Origin: Cordylochernes scorpioides | Taxonomy: Eukaryota > Arthropoda > Arachnida > Pseudoscorpiones > Chernetidae | Length of the DNA stretch: 64,000 nucleotides | Direction: 5' to 3' | NCBI GenBank assembly: GCA_030710605.1 | Contig: CP092864.1 | Coordinates: 137,145,255 to 137,209,254, forward strand | Shown: one piece after another, positions 22,085-33,792 of the stretch | Layout: every line of letters begins with the position of its first letter | Numbering within the stretch: the stretch's first letter is position 1 | The notes under the pieces: generated by a model | Database searches by the model: none | The model's input: only the letters and a program-made list of their open reading frames with translations | What the model was told of the DNA's origin: nothing | Program-made: the position numbers and the translations under genes

Positions 22085-22665
22085 CAGTAGAACCTCCTTT
22101 TAGCGGACACCTCTCTACAAAGGACAGTTTTCATTTGAAAATTTACCATTTTTACTATTTAGCAACTCTTCGGTAAGAGGACACCTCTCTATAAAGGACA
22201 GTTTTCATTTGAAAATTTACCATTTTTACTATTTAGCAACTCTTCGGTAAGAGGACACCTCTCTATAAAGGACAGTTTTCATTTGAAAATTTTCCATTNN
22301 NNNNNNNNNNNNNNNNNNNNNNNNNNNNNNNNNNNNNNNNNNNNNNNNNNNNNNNNNNNNNNNNNNNNNNNNNNNNNNNNNNNNNNNNNNNNNNNNNNTT
22401 TACTATTTAGCAACTCTTCGGTAAGAGGACACCTCTCTACAAAGGACAGTTTTCATTGTCAAAATTACCATTTTTACTACTCGTTTTTAGCAACTCTCCG
22501 GTAAGAGGACACCTCTTCCTAAAAGACACTTTGGCTCTGCAATTAGGTGTCCTTTACAGGGAGATTCTACTGTATTTAGCAGCTCTTCAGTAAGAGGACA
22601 CCTCTCCCTAAAAGACAATTTGGCCCTATACTAGGTGTTGTATTTTACAGGGAGGTTCTACTGAA
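22085..22665. mobile_element. Tigger-like MITE with internal 74-bp tandem repeat
   Basis: The left end is CAGTAGAACCTCCTTTTAGC. Right ends are inverse copies, TTTACAGGGAGATTCTACTG at about 22572 and a second at 22665. The inside is a 74-bp tandem unit (GAGGACACCTCTCTATAAAG, GACAGTTTTCATTTGAAAAT). The ends resemble Tigger/pogo-type CAGTxGAACCTC termini (inference). Confidence 0.6.
22299..22398. other. Assembly gap (100 N)
   Basis: Exactly 100 Ns, a conventional placeholder, placed within the 74-bp tandem repeat; the true length is unknown. Confidence 0.99.
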
Positions 22666-23760
22666 TACGAAGCTATACAAGAAAAACAAATTATTTTATT
22701 CATCTGGTTGTAATTATATATATTATGGTTATTGTGATTTGCCTTGTTGGAATATCATTGGAAAATATCTTCTGCAGAGTTTGGCATTGTGTTGTTCGAA
22801 TTTTATTATTTTCAACCTATTTGTTTCATTGTAGTTGAATTCCTGTATATATTTCAATTTCGTTGCATTTTTGTGCCTATTTTATTTCTGTTTTAGATAT
22901 ATTTGTTTATTTTTTTATTGTATTTGTTACATTATTGTTACTCTTTTTCATATTTGTTTTTATTTAATTGTATTTTTGCATCTTTTGTTTATATATTTTG
23001 CATTTTATACATTTATTTCATTATTGTTCAATTTTTGCTCATATTTATTGTTCCTTTATACATATTTATTATATTGTTAATGATCTTTTGTATTTGTTTC
23101 ATTGTCGTCGTATTTTTTGGTATACATTTGTGTCATATTTGTTGCTGCTTTGTGCCTATTTATTTCATTTGTTCATTTTTATACGTAATTGTTTTGTTTC
23201 ATCTTTATGTGCCTTTTGCTATTTGTTTATATTACTTTTTTTTTGCAATATTCTACCTAATTATTTAAGTTTCGTGTATTTGACACGCATTTGTTTAAAA
23301 ATTACTCTAATTTTTCACATATTCGTGTCATTTTTAATGAAATTTTTACATATTTCCTTAATTATTTCCGCATTCTTTGCATACAACTTTTCTTTTGTTG
23401 TTGCTGCTGAACATTTGTGCCTATTGTTTATTAATTTTGCATTTTTTTTATCAAGTATCTTTTTGAAAATTTTCTCGTTTTTCAATTTTGGCACCTATAT
23501 ATATATCATTATGGGTAGTTTTTGCACAACTTTGTTTCATTATTGTTGAATTTTCGGTTCCATTGTGGTTTATTTTTGAACCAATATGCTCCATTTTTGC
23601 TGCATTGCTAACATATAGAAAGCTATTTTTGGTTGATGTATTATTTAAAATTTTTATTTCGTATTTTTGTATTAGTGTACTTACATTGTTATGGAATTCT
23701 TTTATATTATTTATTTATTACAAAACACACGCACTATATCTTATGTAGATATTTGCATGT
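22666..23760. repeat. T-rich low-complexity tract
   Basis: Strand-biased T-rich DNA with loose repetition of TTTATTTCATTGTTG- and CATTTTTGTGCCTAT-like words. It produces several long Phe/Cys/Ile-rich frames on plus (up to 193 codons) in overlapping frames, the signature of composition and not of a gene. Confidence 0.6.
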
Positions 23761-24944
23761 AAATATTCAAACTATTTTATACACATAGTTTCAAAATAAG
23801 ATACAAATTATTTCTAGTCAGAGGAATAGAGAGAGGGGAAATTATATAAATTTACATTTTAGAGCAATATTTATATAAGAAATGAAGTTATTTTTTAAAA
23901 TATTTATTATAAAGTTATGGAATTCTTGTAATATCTTTGTTGAATCGTTATTATAATGTTTTTCTATATTTAAATTTTTAAAACACAAGGTAATAACACC
24001 AAATCTAAATAAATCACGCATAGTTTGTATTGAATTTTGGTCTGTTTATCTTATGTTTCTAATATAGTATCCATATTACACCTTATTATTGTAATTTTCA
24101 TTGTGATATACTTACATGGGATGTTCTATGATTGTTATATCATTGTTGCATTGCTCTTTTATTATTACAGTACCATTATTATTATCGAATTTTATTAATT
24201 CGTAAATGCGTTGTTGCTGTATTGTTGCATTGGTGTTGTATCGTAATTATTCTATTGTTAGATGGATTTCGTCGGATTATATTGTGTTATATCTTTGTAT
24301 GTACTGATTTTTCATAATTAGCTAATGACTCGGCGTCTGGGTTATCCTATAGTGAATGTTTACCAAACGAATATTGTTTTAGCGAAATGTTATTTTTATT
24401 ATTGCATTATTCTTCCTCAAAATAGGAGGATTGTGTGATGATAGTAATCAATATGCAAAATATAAAGAGCATATAAAAGAAGAAAGGCAAGTCGGGACAA
24501 TGGTTTGCTGTTTTACCAAGCGGATGTTGTTTTGAACGTTTTCAGAATGTTTTTTTTTTTCAGTCTCACCCATATATGGATGGAGCCGGATGACAAAGAT
24601 CAGGTCGACTTTTGGTGTTCATATGAACATATATTCTCCAATTTGAAATGTTAGTGATCATCACTCACAGCTCATTGGAGCTGGATAGACACATTGAAAT
24701 AACTCAATTAAAAAATCACTTTTTGCACAATTCGCTTTTCTGTTTTTGAGTCCAGTTTTTTCTACCCTCTTTTATAACCTCGTATATATATATATGTCGT
24801 AATATTTGAGATGGAAAATTATTTGCTGAGATAGGAATTATCGAGCATTTTTCCAATAATATTGTATTGCAGTCGTGGAAGAAAAATATTAAAGCAGTGT
24901 TAATCACAATTTGTGTGCTGATATAAATAATTTAAGGAAGAAAT
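23761..24944. other. AT-rich, no gene seen
   Basis: No recognised feature. Confidence 0.35.
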
Positions 24945-25204
24945 ACCCAACTTAAGGCGTGAAAAAAAGAGGAAAATAAAATATTACGTATTTACATATC
25001 TACAAAAATATTTGTGCCGGCCAAAAGGAAATAACAACAAGGAATTTATATAGTGTAAAGCCACGCTTATCTGGCGGTCGACTTCACAGAGTTGTTATAG
25101 AGAGGGGGTGCTATAGACAGGTCACTTTTAATGTAAATCGCATCGTACTACGTATTTAAAATCGGGCGCTATAGAGAGGGGGGCGCTATAGACAGGTTTA
25201 ACTG
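24945..25204. repeat. Dispersed repeat R1 plus truncated CTATAGAC-MITE
   Basis: R1 (24945-25092) has the words TATTTACATATCTACA, GCCGGCC, AACAACAAGGAATTTATATA and ATCTGGCGGTCGA. It continues into a MITE right part (25095-25204) with GGGTGCTATAGACAG and end CAGGTTTAACTG. Homologous R1 copies at 49108/54469 and 56447 show the pre-insertion state of the gypsy element. Confidence 0.6.
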
Positions 25205-25245
25205 CATATAATATTATGGAAATTTTTTCCGGGAGGAAATTGATC

Positions 25246-25357
25246 TATAAAAGCATAGGGCGCCTCTCCCGTCAAATTGAACGTCAAAACCTGACTCCAT
25301 CAATGGCGTCTAGTTTTGACGTTTAATTTGACGAGAGAGTCGCTCTATGCTTTTATA
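25246..25357. repeat. Long-stem hairpin, 45-bp arms
   Basis: Arms 25246-25290 and 25313-25357 pair with four exceptions, two of which are G-U in RNA, and enclose a 22-nt loop. The outer ends are TATAAAAGCATAG/CTATGCTTTTATA. This is the size of a miRNA-like precursor or a tiny MITE. No second copy is seen in the window. Confidence 0.7.
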
Positions 25358-25575
25358 TATAATATTATATTTGAAAAATATTTAGCTCTATATATATGTA
25401 CACATATATTTCCCATATAACTTTTGAATATTTGAATTTATTCCACTTTTTTGCACTTCTTTTTCTGTATCCATAAGGAGAATCAATATGACAAAGGTCT
25501 TACTAGAGGTATTGATTGATACAAGAATATATATATATATATAAACATATATAACGCGTTTACATATTTCTGGGA

Positions 25576-25928
25576 CAGTAGAATCTCTCTTTAGCGGACA
25601 CTCTCGCTAGCGGACACCTCTCTACAAAGGACAGTTTTCATTTGCAAAATTACCATTTTTACTACTTGCAACTCTTCGGTAAGAGGACACTTCTCCCTAA
25701 AGGATACGTTGGCTCTGCAATTAGGTGTCCTTTACAGGGAGGTTTTACTGTATTTCGCAACTCTCTGGTAAGAGGACACTTCTCCCTAAAGGACACTTTG
25801 GCTCTGCAATTAGGTGTCCTTTACAGGAAGGTTCTACTGTATTTAGCAACTCTCCAATAAGAGGACACCTCTCCCTAAAGGACACTTTAGCTCTGTAATT
25901 AGGTGTCCTTTACAGGGAGGTTCTACTG
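25576..25928. mobile_element. Tigger-like MITE, second copy
   Basis: The left end is CAGTAGAATCTCTCTTTAGC and the right end GGGAGGTTCTACTG. The interior alternates GGTGTCCTTTACAGGGAGGT and AGAGGACACTTCTCCC in about three units. Same family as 22085-22665. Confidence 0.65.
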
Positions 25929-26146
25929 TAGCTCTATATATGTAAATATATATTTAACATATAACTTTATATATTTGATTTTTTTTTCCTATTTTTTACA
26001 CTCCTCTTCGATATATCTTAGGAGAATCTATATATATGACTAAGGTCTTATAAATATATTGATTGATCAATATACGATTATTATATATAACCTAATATAA
26101 CACGTTTTCGTATTTCTGGCATATGTATATAACAGAAAGTATATAG

Positions 26147-26386
26147 AAAAAGGCATCTCCTTATCGTGCAACTGAAAGTTGCTGATGGCTTGCGTCATCT
26201 ATCGGAATAAATATAAACTATTATTCCAGAATTGGCCAAATACCCATTCTCGAAATTCATTCATGAATGGGTATTTGGCCAATTCTGGAATAATTAAAAA
26301 TCAACGAGAATAGTTGATATTTATTCTGATAGATGGCGCAAGCCATCAGCAACTTTCAGTTACACGATAAGGAAATGCCTTTTTTT
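26147..26386. mobile_element. Palindromic MITE, complete copy
   Basis: Arms of about 100 bp. The left begins AAAAAGGCATCTCCTTATCG and includes AACTGAAAGTTGCTGATGGC. The right is its inverse. The centre is ATTCCAGAATTGGCCAAATA and its inverse around GAAATTCATTCATG. No coding. Copies at 46205-46490 and 1683-1822. Confidence 0.75.
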
Positions 26387-26654
26387 CATAATTTATGCAC
26401 CTTATCCCAGTACAATTTCACATTTGTACTATTTTTTCATAGAAAGTATATAGATAAAAAATATAGCTACATCAACTAATGATTTATTTAATTCCTGATG
26501 TTTAGGTGGCTTCCTGTCAGTTTCCTCAGTGGAAGTGAGAAGAATGACAGCGAGTTACTGTAACGTCAATAATTAAATAAATCGTTGATTAATGTGACTG
26601 TGTTTTTATCTATATACTTTCAACCTACAAAAGAACTTTTAAAATTAACATTTG

Positions 26655-27000
26655 TTTTTATGATGCATTAGCGCGCCATCTGTTATCAAAATTCGAAACT
26701 ATTATAGACGTGTATGATTCTTTTTTAAAATCAATAATTACTACTGCCCTTACTCCATTGGAAAAATTATGGGAGGGCCTCGCTCATCAGTGGTGAACCC
26801 TCCCAGCGGTTTCGCCAGTTTAATCTAATATACCGCTGTAATTATACATTTTTCGATCTTCCTTTTATAATGAAACCGCTGGGAGGGTTCACCACTGATG
26901 AGCCAGGCCCTCCCATTAATTTTTCCATTGGAGTAAGAGCAGTAGAAATTGTTTATATAAAAAAAAAAGAATCATACGCGTCTATAATAGTTTCATATTA
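26655..27000. mobile_element. CPYC-family foldback, smaller copy
   Basis: Arms 26655-26840 and 26862-27000 are inverse. Both include CCTCCCAGCGGTTTCGCCA or its inverse, and the outer parts include TATTATAGACG(T/C)GTATGATTC. The outer end also appears at 63310-63410. Confidence 0.65.
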
Positions 27001-27069
27001 AGATTTTTTTGTCAATTTGTCGTTTTTACATCTTTTAAACTTGAAAATATTTGTTCTTTAGAGATTGAG

Positions 27070-27640
27070 TATACATATTGTAACAAAGTATTTATTATTT
27101 TATTAGCAGAGTATTATTTTTTATGTTTATATTTTTCTCTACTCTGTACACTTTCCTCTTTTGCTTATCTTATGTTTATCATTAATAGTTTGTTCTTGCC
27201 TGAAATAAATTGCTGTGTCATTCTGAAGTTTGTCTTTCCCAATTTTCCATGTGGCAATATTATATAATCTAAAAATACAAATATTTTATTTTTTAAAACA
27301 TATATTTTATTTTCAATGTTGACTATTCTATATTTTTGACCATAATTTTAGAATATACCACTTTGAATATTGTTGTAAATATGTATAGTTAACCTACCTA
27401 TTTATTTTTTAATTCATTAATATAGGATTCATATTGCCACGTGGAAAATTAGGGAAGACCAACTTCGGGTGGAGACAACAATTTATTCAAGGCAAGAACA
27501 AACTATGAAGGATAAACAAAAGATAAGGAACGAGGGAAGTTTACAGAGTAGTAAAATATAAACATAAAAAATAATACTCTGCTAATACAAGTGTAAAATA
27601 ATAAATGCTTGTTTAAATAATAAATACTTCGCGCTACAAT
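27070..27640. mobile_element. Foldback element (CCACGTGG family)
   Basis: Left (27100-27260) and right (27430-27620) arms are inverse: GTTTGTTCTTGCCTGAAATA against TTCAAGGCAAGAACAAAC, and TTTTCCATGTGGCAATA against ATATTGCCACGTGGAAAA. The inner part (27300-27420) matches the inverse of 44050-44200 and 55480-55620. No ORF. Confidence 0.6.
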
Positions 27641-27800
27641 ATTATAAATTCTATATAATTGTGATAAATATTTAATGTATAATTTGCTTCAAGTAATTGA
27701 AAATAAAAACTACTTGATAAGTAAATAACTATCTTTCTATTTTCACGACTGCACCTTCAATGCTCTATCCTTTCAATAAAACATTATATTCATAACAATT

Positions 27801-27839
27801 TAGTCGACAGGATACGAACCTATGGGAGGAAACCCCATT
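27801..27839 (-). pseudogene. tRNA-Ser 3'-half-like fragment
   Basis: On minus it carries GGGGTTTCC, a variable-arm remnant, AGGTTCGTATCCTGTCGACT and then A. This matches the class II tRNA-Ser variable arm, T-arm and acceptor. The 5' half is missing. Its acceptor/T-arm junction resembles the putative primer-binding site at 36863-36877. Confidence 0.4.
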
Positions 27840-29905
27840 CTATATACATACAAGAGAATATGACAAGTATTCTAAAAGCATTGTCCTATTTTAAGACTTT
27901 TTTTTCAGACATGTTGCTTCAAATCATCAATCCAATTTGATCTAATCTATTTGATGTTACAAAAGAGATAGGCGGTCTTTGACAAGGCAAGATGGAATAG
28001 AGAAAAATACAATAGGTACATTTTCTAAAAGACAATAGACTAATTTGGTCTTAAACAAATTCATCTCAAAGTTATCAAAATGTGCTGAAACCTTCAAAAA
28101 ATTTTTCCATGGTCAATTAATCACCAAGCAATGACAATCAAAAAAAGTATAGGAAAGAAACAAAGAAAGAGGAAGAAAAAAAACGACAAAGTAACAACCT
28201 TTTCTTTTACGGAGCTCACTTTTTTTTTTTCGTAGAAGAATAACGGGCCTGTCGAATTCCTCTATCTTATCATCATTATTATATAGGAGAAGACAGATCA
28301 GCTGGACAAATCTTAGTTTCGTCTGCATCTTTATCCAACCATTAAATGATAAGAATGTGATTTTTTCGGCTGCTGTAAATTTTCGACCTTGACCTTTGAA
28401 CTTTTTCTACTTCTTTTTTCTTTCGTCTGGTTGATATTCTTCTATTCCCATTGGTCACGGCGAGGATCGTCTGGTTTGAAATTGTGCAACTTTCGATTGG
28501 AGAGGGGGGGGGGGGGGCATCACGATTTTCTCCACCCTCCCCTCCCCCCCTTTCAATTGCATAATATGATCAGATTTTAAGTAAGTATGTAAGAGCGTTA
28601 AAAAAAATGTTATTACGTTGTCACCTTTTTTTTTTTTTGCAACATTCTTTTTTTATAGCAAAGATGAAAATGTCTATATTTCGTTCACCTATTATTGATG
28701 TTGAGCAAAAATTCGCGTCAGTAAAAATTAATGAAATCATCACAATACACCATATTTTGACATCTATGTTAAAAATAAAACGATTTATATCAGTTATTTA
28801 ATAAATTAATGACATTCATTTTTTTTTTCAAACCAAAAGAAAATGTCTATATTTCGTCTGCCTATCATTAAAATTGCGCGTCAAACTGCGCAAATATCAA
28901 ATTAATGAATTCAGTACAAAAATAACTTTTTGACACACGTTTATATTGAAATAAAACAGAAAATTCACACCAAACTTATAAATTCCATTTCTAAAAATAA
29001 TTGTATTTATATCGTTTGCCTATATATCATAGTTATATAATACTCTAATGCAAATTTAAATTAATAATAAAATATTTTAGAGAGCACACACAATATACAA
29101 TCGACATATATTGTTAAAATTGAAAATTCTGTGTCGATTATATATAAAACAACGAACATATTTTTAGATTAAAATGTCAAATTCAGTTTTAAAATATCAA
29201 ATATTTTGATTGGTTAACTCTGCCCACCATCTTTTTGAGAATAAAGAATTTTCAAAACAAGTTTATACTATATTGTAATAGGTTTAAAACCAATGAATTT
29301 TTTCTTGCAAAAGTAGGCTTTGAACAAAATTATGGTCTTTTTAATATAAATATGCATTTATCTAATGAAAATTAGAAATAGAGTTTTTAAAAAATTTGTC
29401 TGCACCGATATTTACATATCTAGATGCGCAATATAATATGCGCATATTTCTATAAATGAACTTTTGAAAATATACCAAATTTTAATAAAATAAATTAATA
29501 AACTATATGTGCGAATATTTAATATGTTGGTAGATTAATCTAGAATTAAAAATTCACAGAGTTGAATGACCACGTCTGGCAACACCAGAGGTCAAAGTCT
29601 GCTGCCAGGTTGTTGCATAAACATCAGCAGACGATTGCGAGCTATTTGAATACGCGGAGGTTCATTGCGTGGCCACGACGGGGGTTCGCCCCCGCTTCTA
29701 ATCTTTCTTTTTTTTCTTCTTTTGATGCTAAATCTTCCATTCTTTTCCTTAAAGATAAGAGCTTCACCATTTTCTTTTTATATTTTATTTGATTCTTTAT
29801 ATAATAATTTTTCGTTTACTATCGAATCTTTAAAATATCCCTAGATTGTATATAAATAGGTGCTAATATTATAATATTTATAAATATTCAAAAATATTGT
29901 TTAGT
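27840..29905. other. AT-rich interval, internal duplication, no gene assigned
   Basis: 28665-28760 and 28840-28930 are diverged copies (AAAATGTCTATATTTCG, CAAAAATTCGCG). A G-run of 14 lies at 28504-28517. 29565-29700 is GC-richer with a 76-codon frame of unknown nature. Confidence 0.35.
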
Positions 29906-30395
29906 ATAGAAAAGAAACACAAGTCAGGAAGAAGAGCTTCTTTATATAAGAGGATGATTGTACAAGCTTTCGGGCAAGATGTCTTTCTACGGGTACAGAA
30001 TGACACGAGTGGCCATCTACTTATATAATTGCCTTATTCTGTCTGTGTGAAGTTCACTGTGTGAAGTTCACGGATAGATTTTGGTCAGAATGGATAAAAT
30101 AAAAAAAGTGTCAAGGGATGGGAATCGAACCCACGACCTTCCGCTTACCGGGCAGATGCCATGACCACTAAGCCACATGACCACAATTTATAATTGTAAC
30201 AAATAGTATTTGAATCAAAACATTCAATCGGGTAAAACACGGGCGTTGCCCGGGTCATTCGGCTAGTGTATATATATAGGGATTACCAATCATGTCATTC
30301 TGTACCCGTAGAAGGACATCTTGTCTGAAAGCTTGTATGATCATCCTCTTATATAAAGCTCTTCTCCCTGACTTGAGTTTTCTTTTCTATAACAA
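29906..30395. mobile_element. Foldback with captured SINE head and Helitron-like end
   Basis: Arms 29907-29995 and 30293-30393 are inverse (GAGCTTCTTTATATAAGAGG; TTTCTACGGGTACAGAATGAC). Inside is an S1 tRNA-like head on minus (30106-30183, B-box GGGTTCGATTCCC). A Helitron-like end also lies inside (30213-30275): CGGGCGTTGCCCG hairpin, GGTCATTCGG, CTAG, then T. Confidence 0.6.
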
Positions 30396-30552
30396 ATAGG
30401 GAGATTTATCGTTGTTAAAATTGTTTAGTGTTAAGATAAGTCAATTATATTTTAAAAGATGGAAATTAAGATTGTAGAGGTTGTGAGACCAACATCCATG
30501 AAGAGACCAAACATCGAAATTAAATAGGTTTATAACATAAATAGGTTTGCAT

Positions 30553-30685
30553 AATACACTCATAGACAAAACTTAAGGTAGTTGTTCCTTTTAGTATGCA
30601 TTTCGGGATTCAGACAATACCTCTGAAAGATACTCTCATGGACAAAACATAAGGAGGTTGTACCTTTTAGCATGTATCAACGTTT
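30553..30685 (+). mobile_element. Tc1/mariner-like left ends in tandem
   Basis: Two head-to-tail copies of the terminus, CACTCATAGACAAAACTTAAGG and CTCATGGACAAAACATAAGG, with the 76-bp spacing of the arrays at 7005 and 47516. Confidence 0.6.
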
Positions 30686-30832
30686 AGTTGTTTTCTGTTC
30701 CAATAGATGGCGCTCTGCCATCTAAAAAACTCGTGTGCTCCTGGTCAGGATATACCTTCTTTGATTTTAATATCAACATTTGACCTATTTCATTTTTATT
30801 TTTTAAAATTATTTTTTTCTCACATTTATATA

Positions 30833-31810
30833 TGTAATATGTTGCTGCAATTGTTGTTGTTATTACACTGTAATATTTGATGTATTACACTGTTGTAGAA
30901 TCCTGTCGACTTAACCGTTCTGTGGCAATATCGTTGCGGGGTTTCTTATTGTTGGATGCGAATGGTGATATTTGATTGAAGCGCAGTCGTTGAGTGGTAA
31001 GTGAAGCACACAGTTAGGAATAATCAGGACACATGGTGAGGTTTGAAAATAAAAGGCAACTGGATTGGAGGGAAGAAAGCTTGAGAAGGCGGAGCGATTT
31101 TGATTGTTAATTAACTGATCACATGGTGGTGATTGTACTTAGCTATGAGCTGAGTGGGGAGAGGTCCAGGGCCGATGTCACCTCGTTGGAAGCGAAGGAG
31201 CAACTGATCCGAACTCGGTGAGAGCCAAGTCGCTACTGCCGGTGTTGTTCCTATGAGAGCTAAAACACTACTAACCATTCTTGTCTTTCGATTTAACACC
31301 ACGAGTCAGTTTCTCTCTGATTGGTTGAGAGATCTCACATGATCTTTCCCTATTGGTTGACCTACTTAAGGTGCTATCTTCTGATAGGCCGGCGGCTTCC
31401 TTTGGTGAAAGCTGTGCCCTGCCTGGTATATCTGATTTCGTCAGGAAGTGTTTGGTGTCTTGACGCTTATAGTTTCGAAGGATATTAGACACGTCCTGTT
31501 TTTGCCGGAAGTACTGGATATCTCTCAAACTTTTATAACTTCTGGTCACTCGACACGTCCTGTTTGTCAGGAAGTATTGAGTGAATCTTGGCTAAAATAA
31601 CTTCTGCGGTCACTAGAGACGCCCGGTCTCTGCCCCTGCAATGTTGACACAGGGGTGCCAAAATAGTCGTGCCAGCTTTAGTCTTACTTCCTATATCTTT
31701 TGTTACTTTCTTTCCTCCAGTTACCTTGTTCTTTATTAAGTCTTTGAAAATCATACATGATACATACATAGTGGGTCGGGGTTGCATTTAATTATATACA
31801 AATTATGACA
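30833..31810 (-). repeat. LTR of element A (3' LTR in element orientation)
   Basis: 978 bp, identical by eye to 36878-37855. Frames of 63, 92 and 84 codons in it recur exactly in the other LTR and overlap each other, so they are probably not genes. Confidence 0.85.
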
Positions 31811-33792
31811 GATGCGCCCCCTACATGTGAAGAATTCAAGAAGGGGTTAGCCTGAGAGAATTCTGTAAAGTGAAAAATAATTTTGTGGGAAAATTAGTTG
31901 TGGGTATGGAGGGGCTATATACAAACATTGCTGGTAATATAAAAGTAAAATAGAATGGTGTTGATGATATAGGTTGAGTATAATTAATAGAAATCAAAAA
32001 TTTTTTAATTGTAAGAAATCAATGAATGTTATGGTACATAGTGGGCAAAAAGGAAAATGCGCCTAAACGAATTCTTCTCGAGTTAAGAAATGATATCGAG
32101 GGAGTTCTATTAAGGCTTTTGAAATCAAATAAAAATAATATAAAAATAGTTGAATGAAATCAAAATTGAATGTGTTTGGTTGAAAAAGAAAAATATTTTG
32201 TTGCATGGTGACAAAGACAACTGCTTAGTTACTTTTTTGCTCGAATTCTGAGAAAAAGGAATCGAGGAAATTTCATAAGGTGCTTTGAAATCAAAACAAA
32301 ATAAAATAAGAGTAGTGAAATGAAATCAAAATTGAATGTGTTTGGTTGAAAAAGAAAAATATTTTGTTGCATGGTGACAAAGACAACTGCTTAGTTACTT
32401 TTTTGCTCGAATTCTGAGAAAAAGGAATCGAGGAAATTTCATAAGGTGCTTTGAAATCAAAACAAAATAAAATAAGAGTAGTGAAATGAAATCAAAATTG
32501 AATGTGTTTGGTTGAATGGTGAGAGAAAAAAAAAAAAAGGAAAAATGCCTAACCATATTCTAGTTCGAAATTGGGAATGAAATCGAAGGAATTCTATTAG
32601 GGCTTTTGAGAAATCAACATAAAATAAGATAAAATAAAAGTTGAATGAAATCAAAGTGAAGGCTTGGTTGCACAAAAAAAAAAAAAGAAAAAGCCTTGTT
32701 GTATGAAAAAAAAAGAAAATGCTTTGTTGCGTTGGTGAAAAAAAAAAAGAATTGCCTAATTACTATCCTACTTGAGATTGGGAATGAAATCGAAGGGGTT
32801 TTCATTAGGTCTTTTGAGAAATCAAAATAAAAATAAAAATAAAAGTTGAGCGAAATTAAAGGTGAGTGCTTGAGAAAAAAAAAATGAAAAATAAAAGGTT
32901 TCAACAACAAAGGGTGATTTAATGTTTTTAGTTTAATCGAAAACCAGTGTTTTCGTTGATAATTGAGTTGTGACAATATAAGTCAAGTGGTAAATAGAAT
33001 GATAATTGATAAATAAAAATGATAATATAAACTAATTGGAAAAAAAAAATGATAATTAATGATAAAAAGTGGTAATAAGTTGAATAATTTGATAAATTGA
33101 TTAAATATTTAACTTTTAATTGAGAGAAAATAATAAAAATGATTGATATGAAAAATAAGATGTATTGGTTGGAACCCTTTGGGTATCTACATGCCCTGAT
33201 CTAAATGTATTGATTGTTCCATTTTGCCCTATAAATGTTTTACTTGCTCAATTATGCCCTATAAATTTTTTGTCTCGTCTGTATCGACACTTAGGTGAAA
33301 AACGTGATTCTAGCCCTCAAGTGCATTTATGCTGTGTACAGGAGACATGGAAATCTATATAACCTTTATGTGTAATTTTTTGTCTTTGTGTGTGTGTTGT
33401 GAAAAATGTTAGAAGTCGGTTGTGTAAGAGTTGTGTGAGTTAGTTCTAGGTGTTGTTTCGTGGATGTGTAATTGGTTGGTAAAAATCGATATGTAGACTC
33501 GAACTGGAATCAAAACCGGTGGCATAGTGAGGTTCCCAGTCGACCTCAATAGGGGGTCTTCTCATTGTAATTAGAGATACGGAAGTGGGGTGTGTCGGGC
33601 AAAAGAGAGGGAATGAAATTGGAGATCGGACGAGGGCGCTTCGCTTTGTTTACAGAGGCCGAATTTATCCGCTGCGGACTACACTTCCGTCGTGGTGTCT
33701 CAAATTCTCGTTTCCTCCCGTCTATTTATTTTTGGTGCGGCTCAGATCTTGTTTTTGGAGCGTGATTTCTCCGACATTGTTTGGTCATTTTT
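31811..33792 (-). other. Element A 3' untranslated region with 166-bp tandem repeat
   Basis: No ORF on the element's sense strand. A 166-bp unit (GAAATCAAAATTGAATGTG, ATGGTGACAAAGACAACTGC, AAAGGAATCGAGGAAATTTC) occurs at 32156, 32322 and partly 32488; degenerate units continue to about 32900. The G-rich AGGGGGCGCATC just before the LTR on minus (31811-31822) is a candidate polypurine tract, though it is poor. Confidence 0.6.

Noticed and set aside
22835-23748. Overlapping Phe/Cys/Ile-rich plus ORFs as membrane proteins
   Set aside because: Several frames are open at once in T-rich DNA, so composition explains them.
26868-26935. CPYC-family repeats contain GGCGAAAC ... CTGATGAGCCA, which looks like a hammerhead in type II order with a perfect stem II
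   Set aside because: Only five bases (CACCA) remain for stem I, which cannot fold, and a stronger TGGGAGGG/CCCTCCCA stem competes. I treat it as chance, although several copies keep it.
31111-31787. Three minus ORFs in the LTR of element A
   Set aside because: They overlap each other, recur exactly in the other LTR and have no domain; probably LTR shadows.
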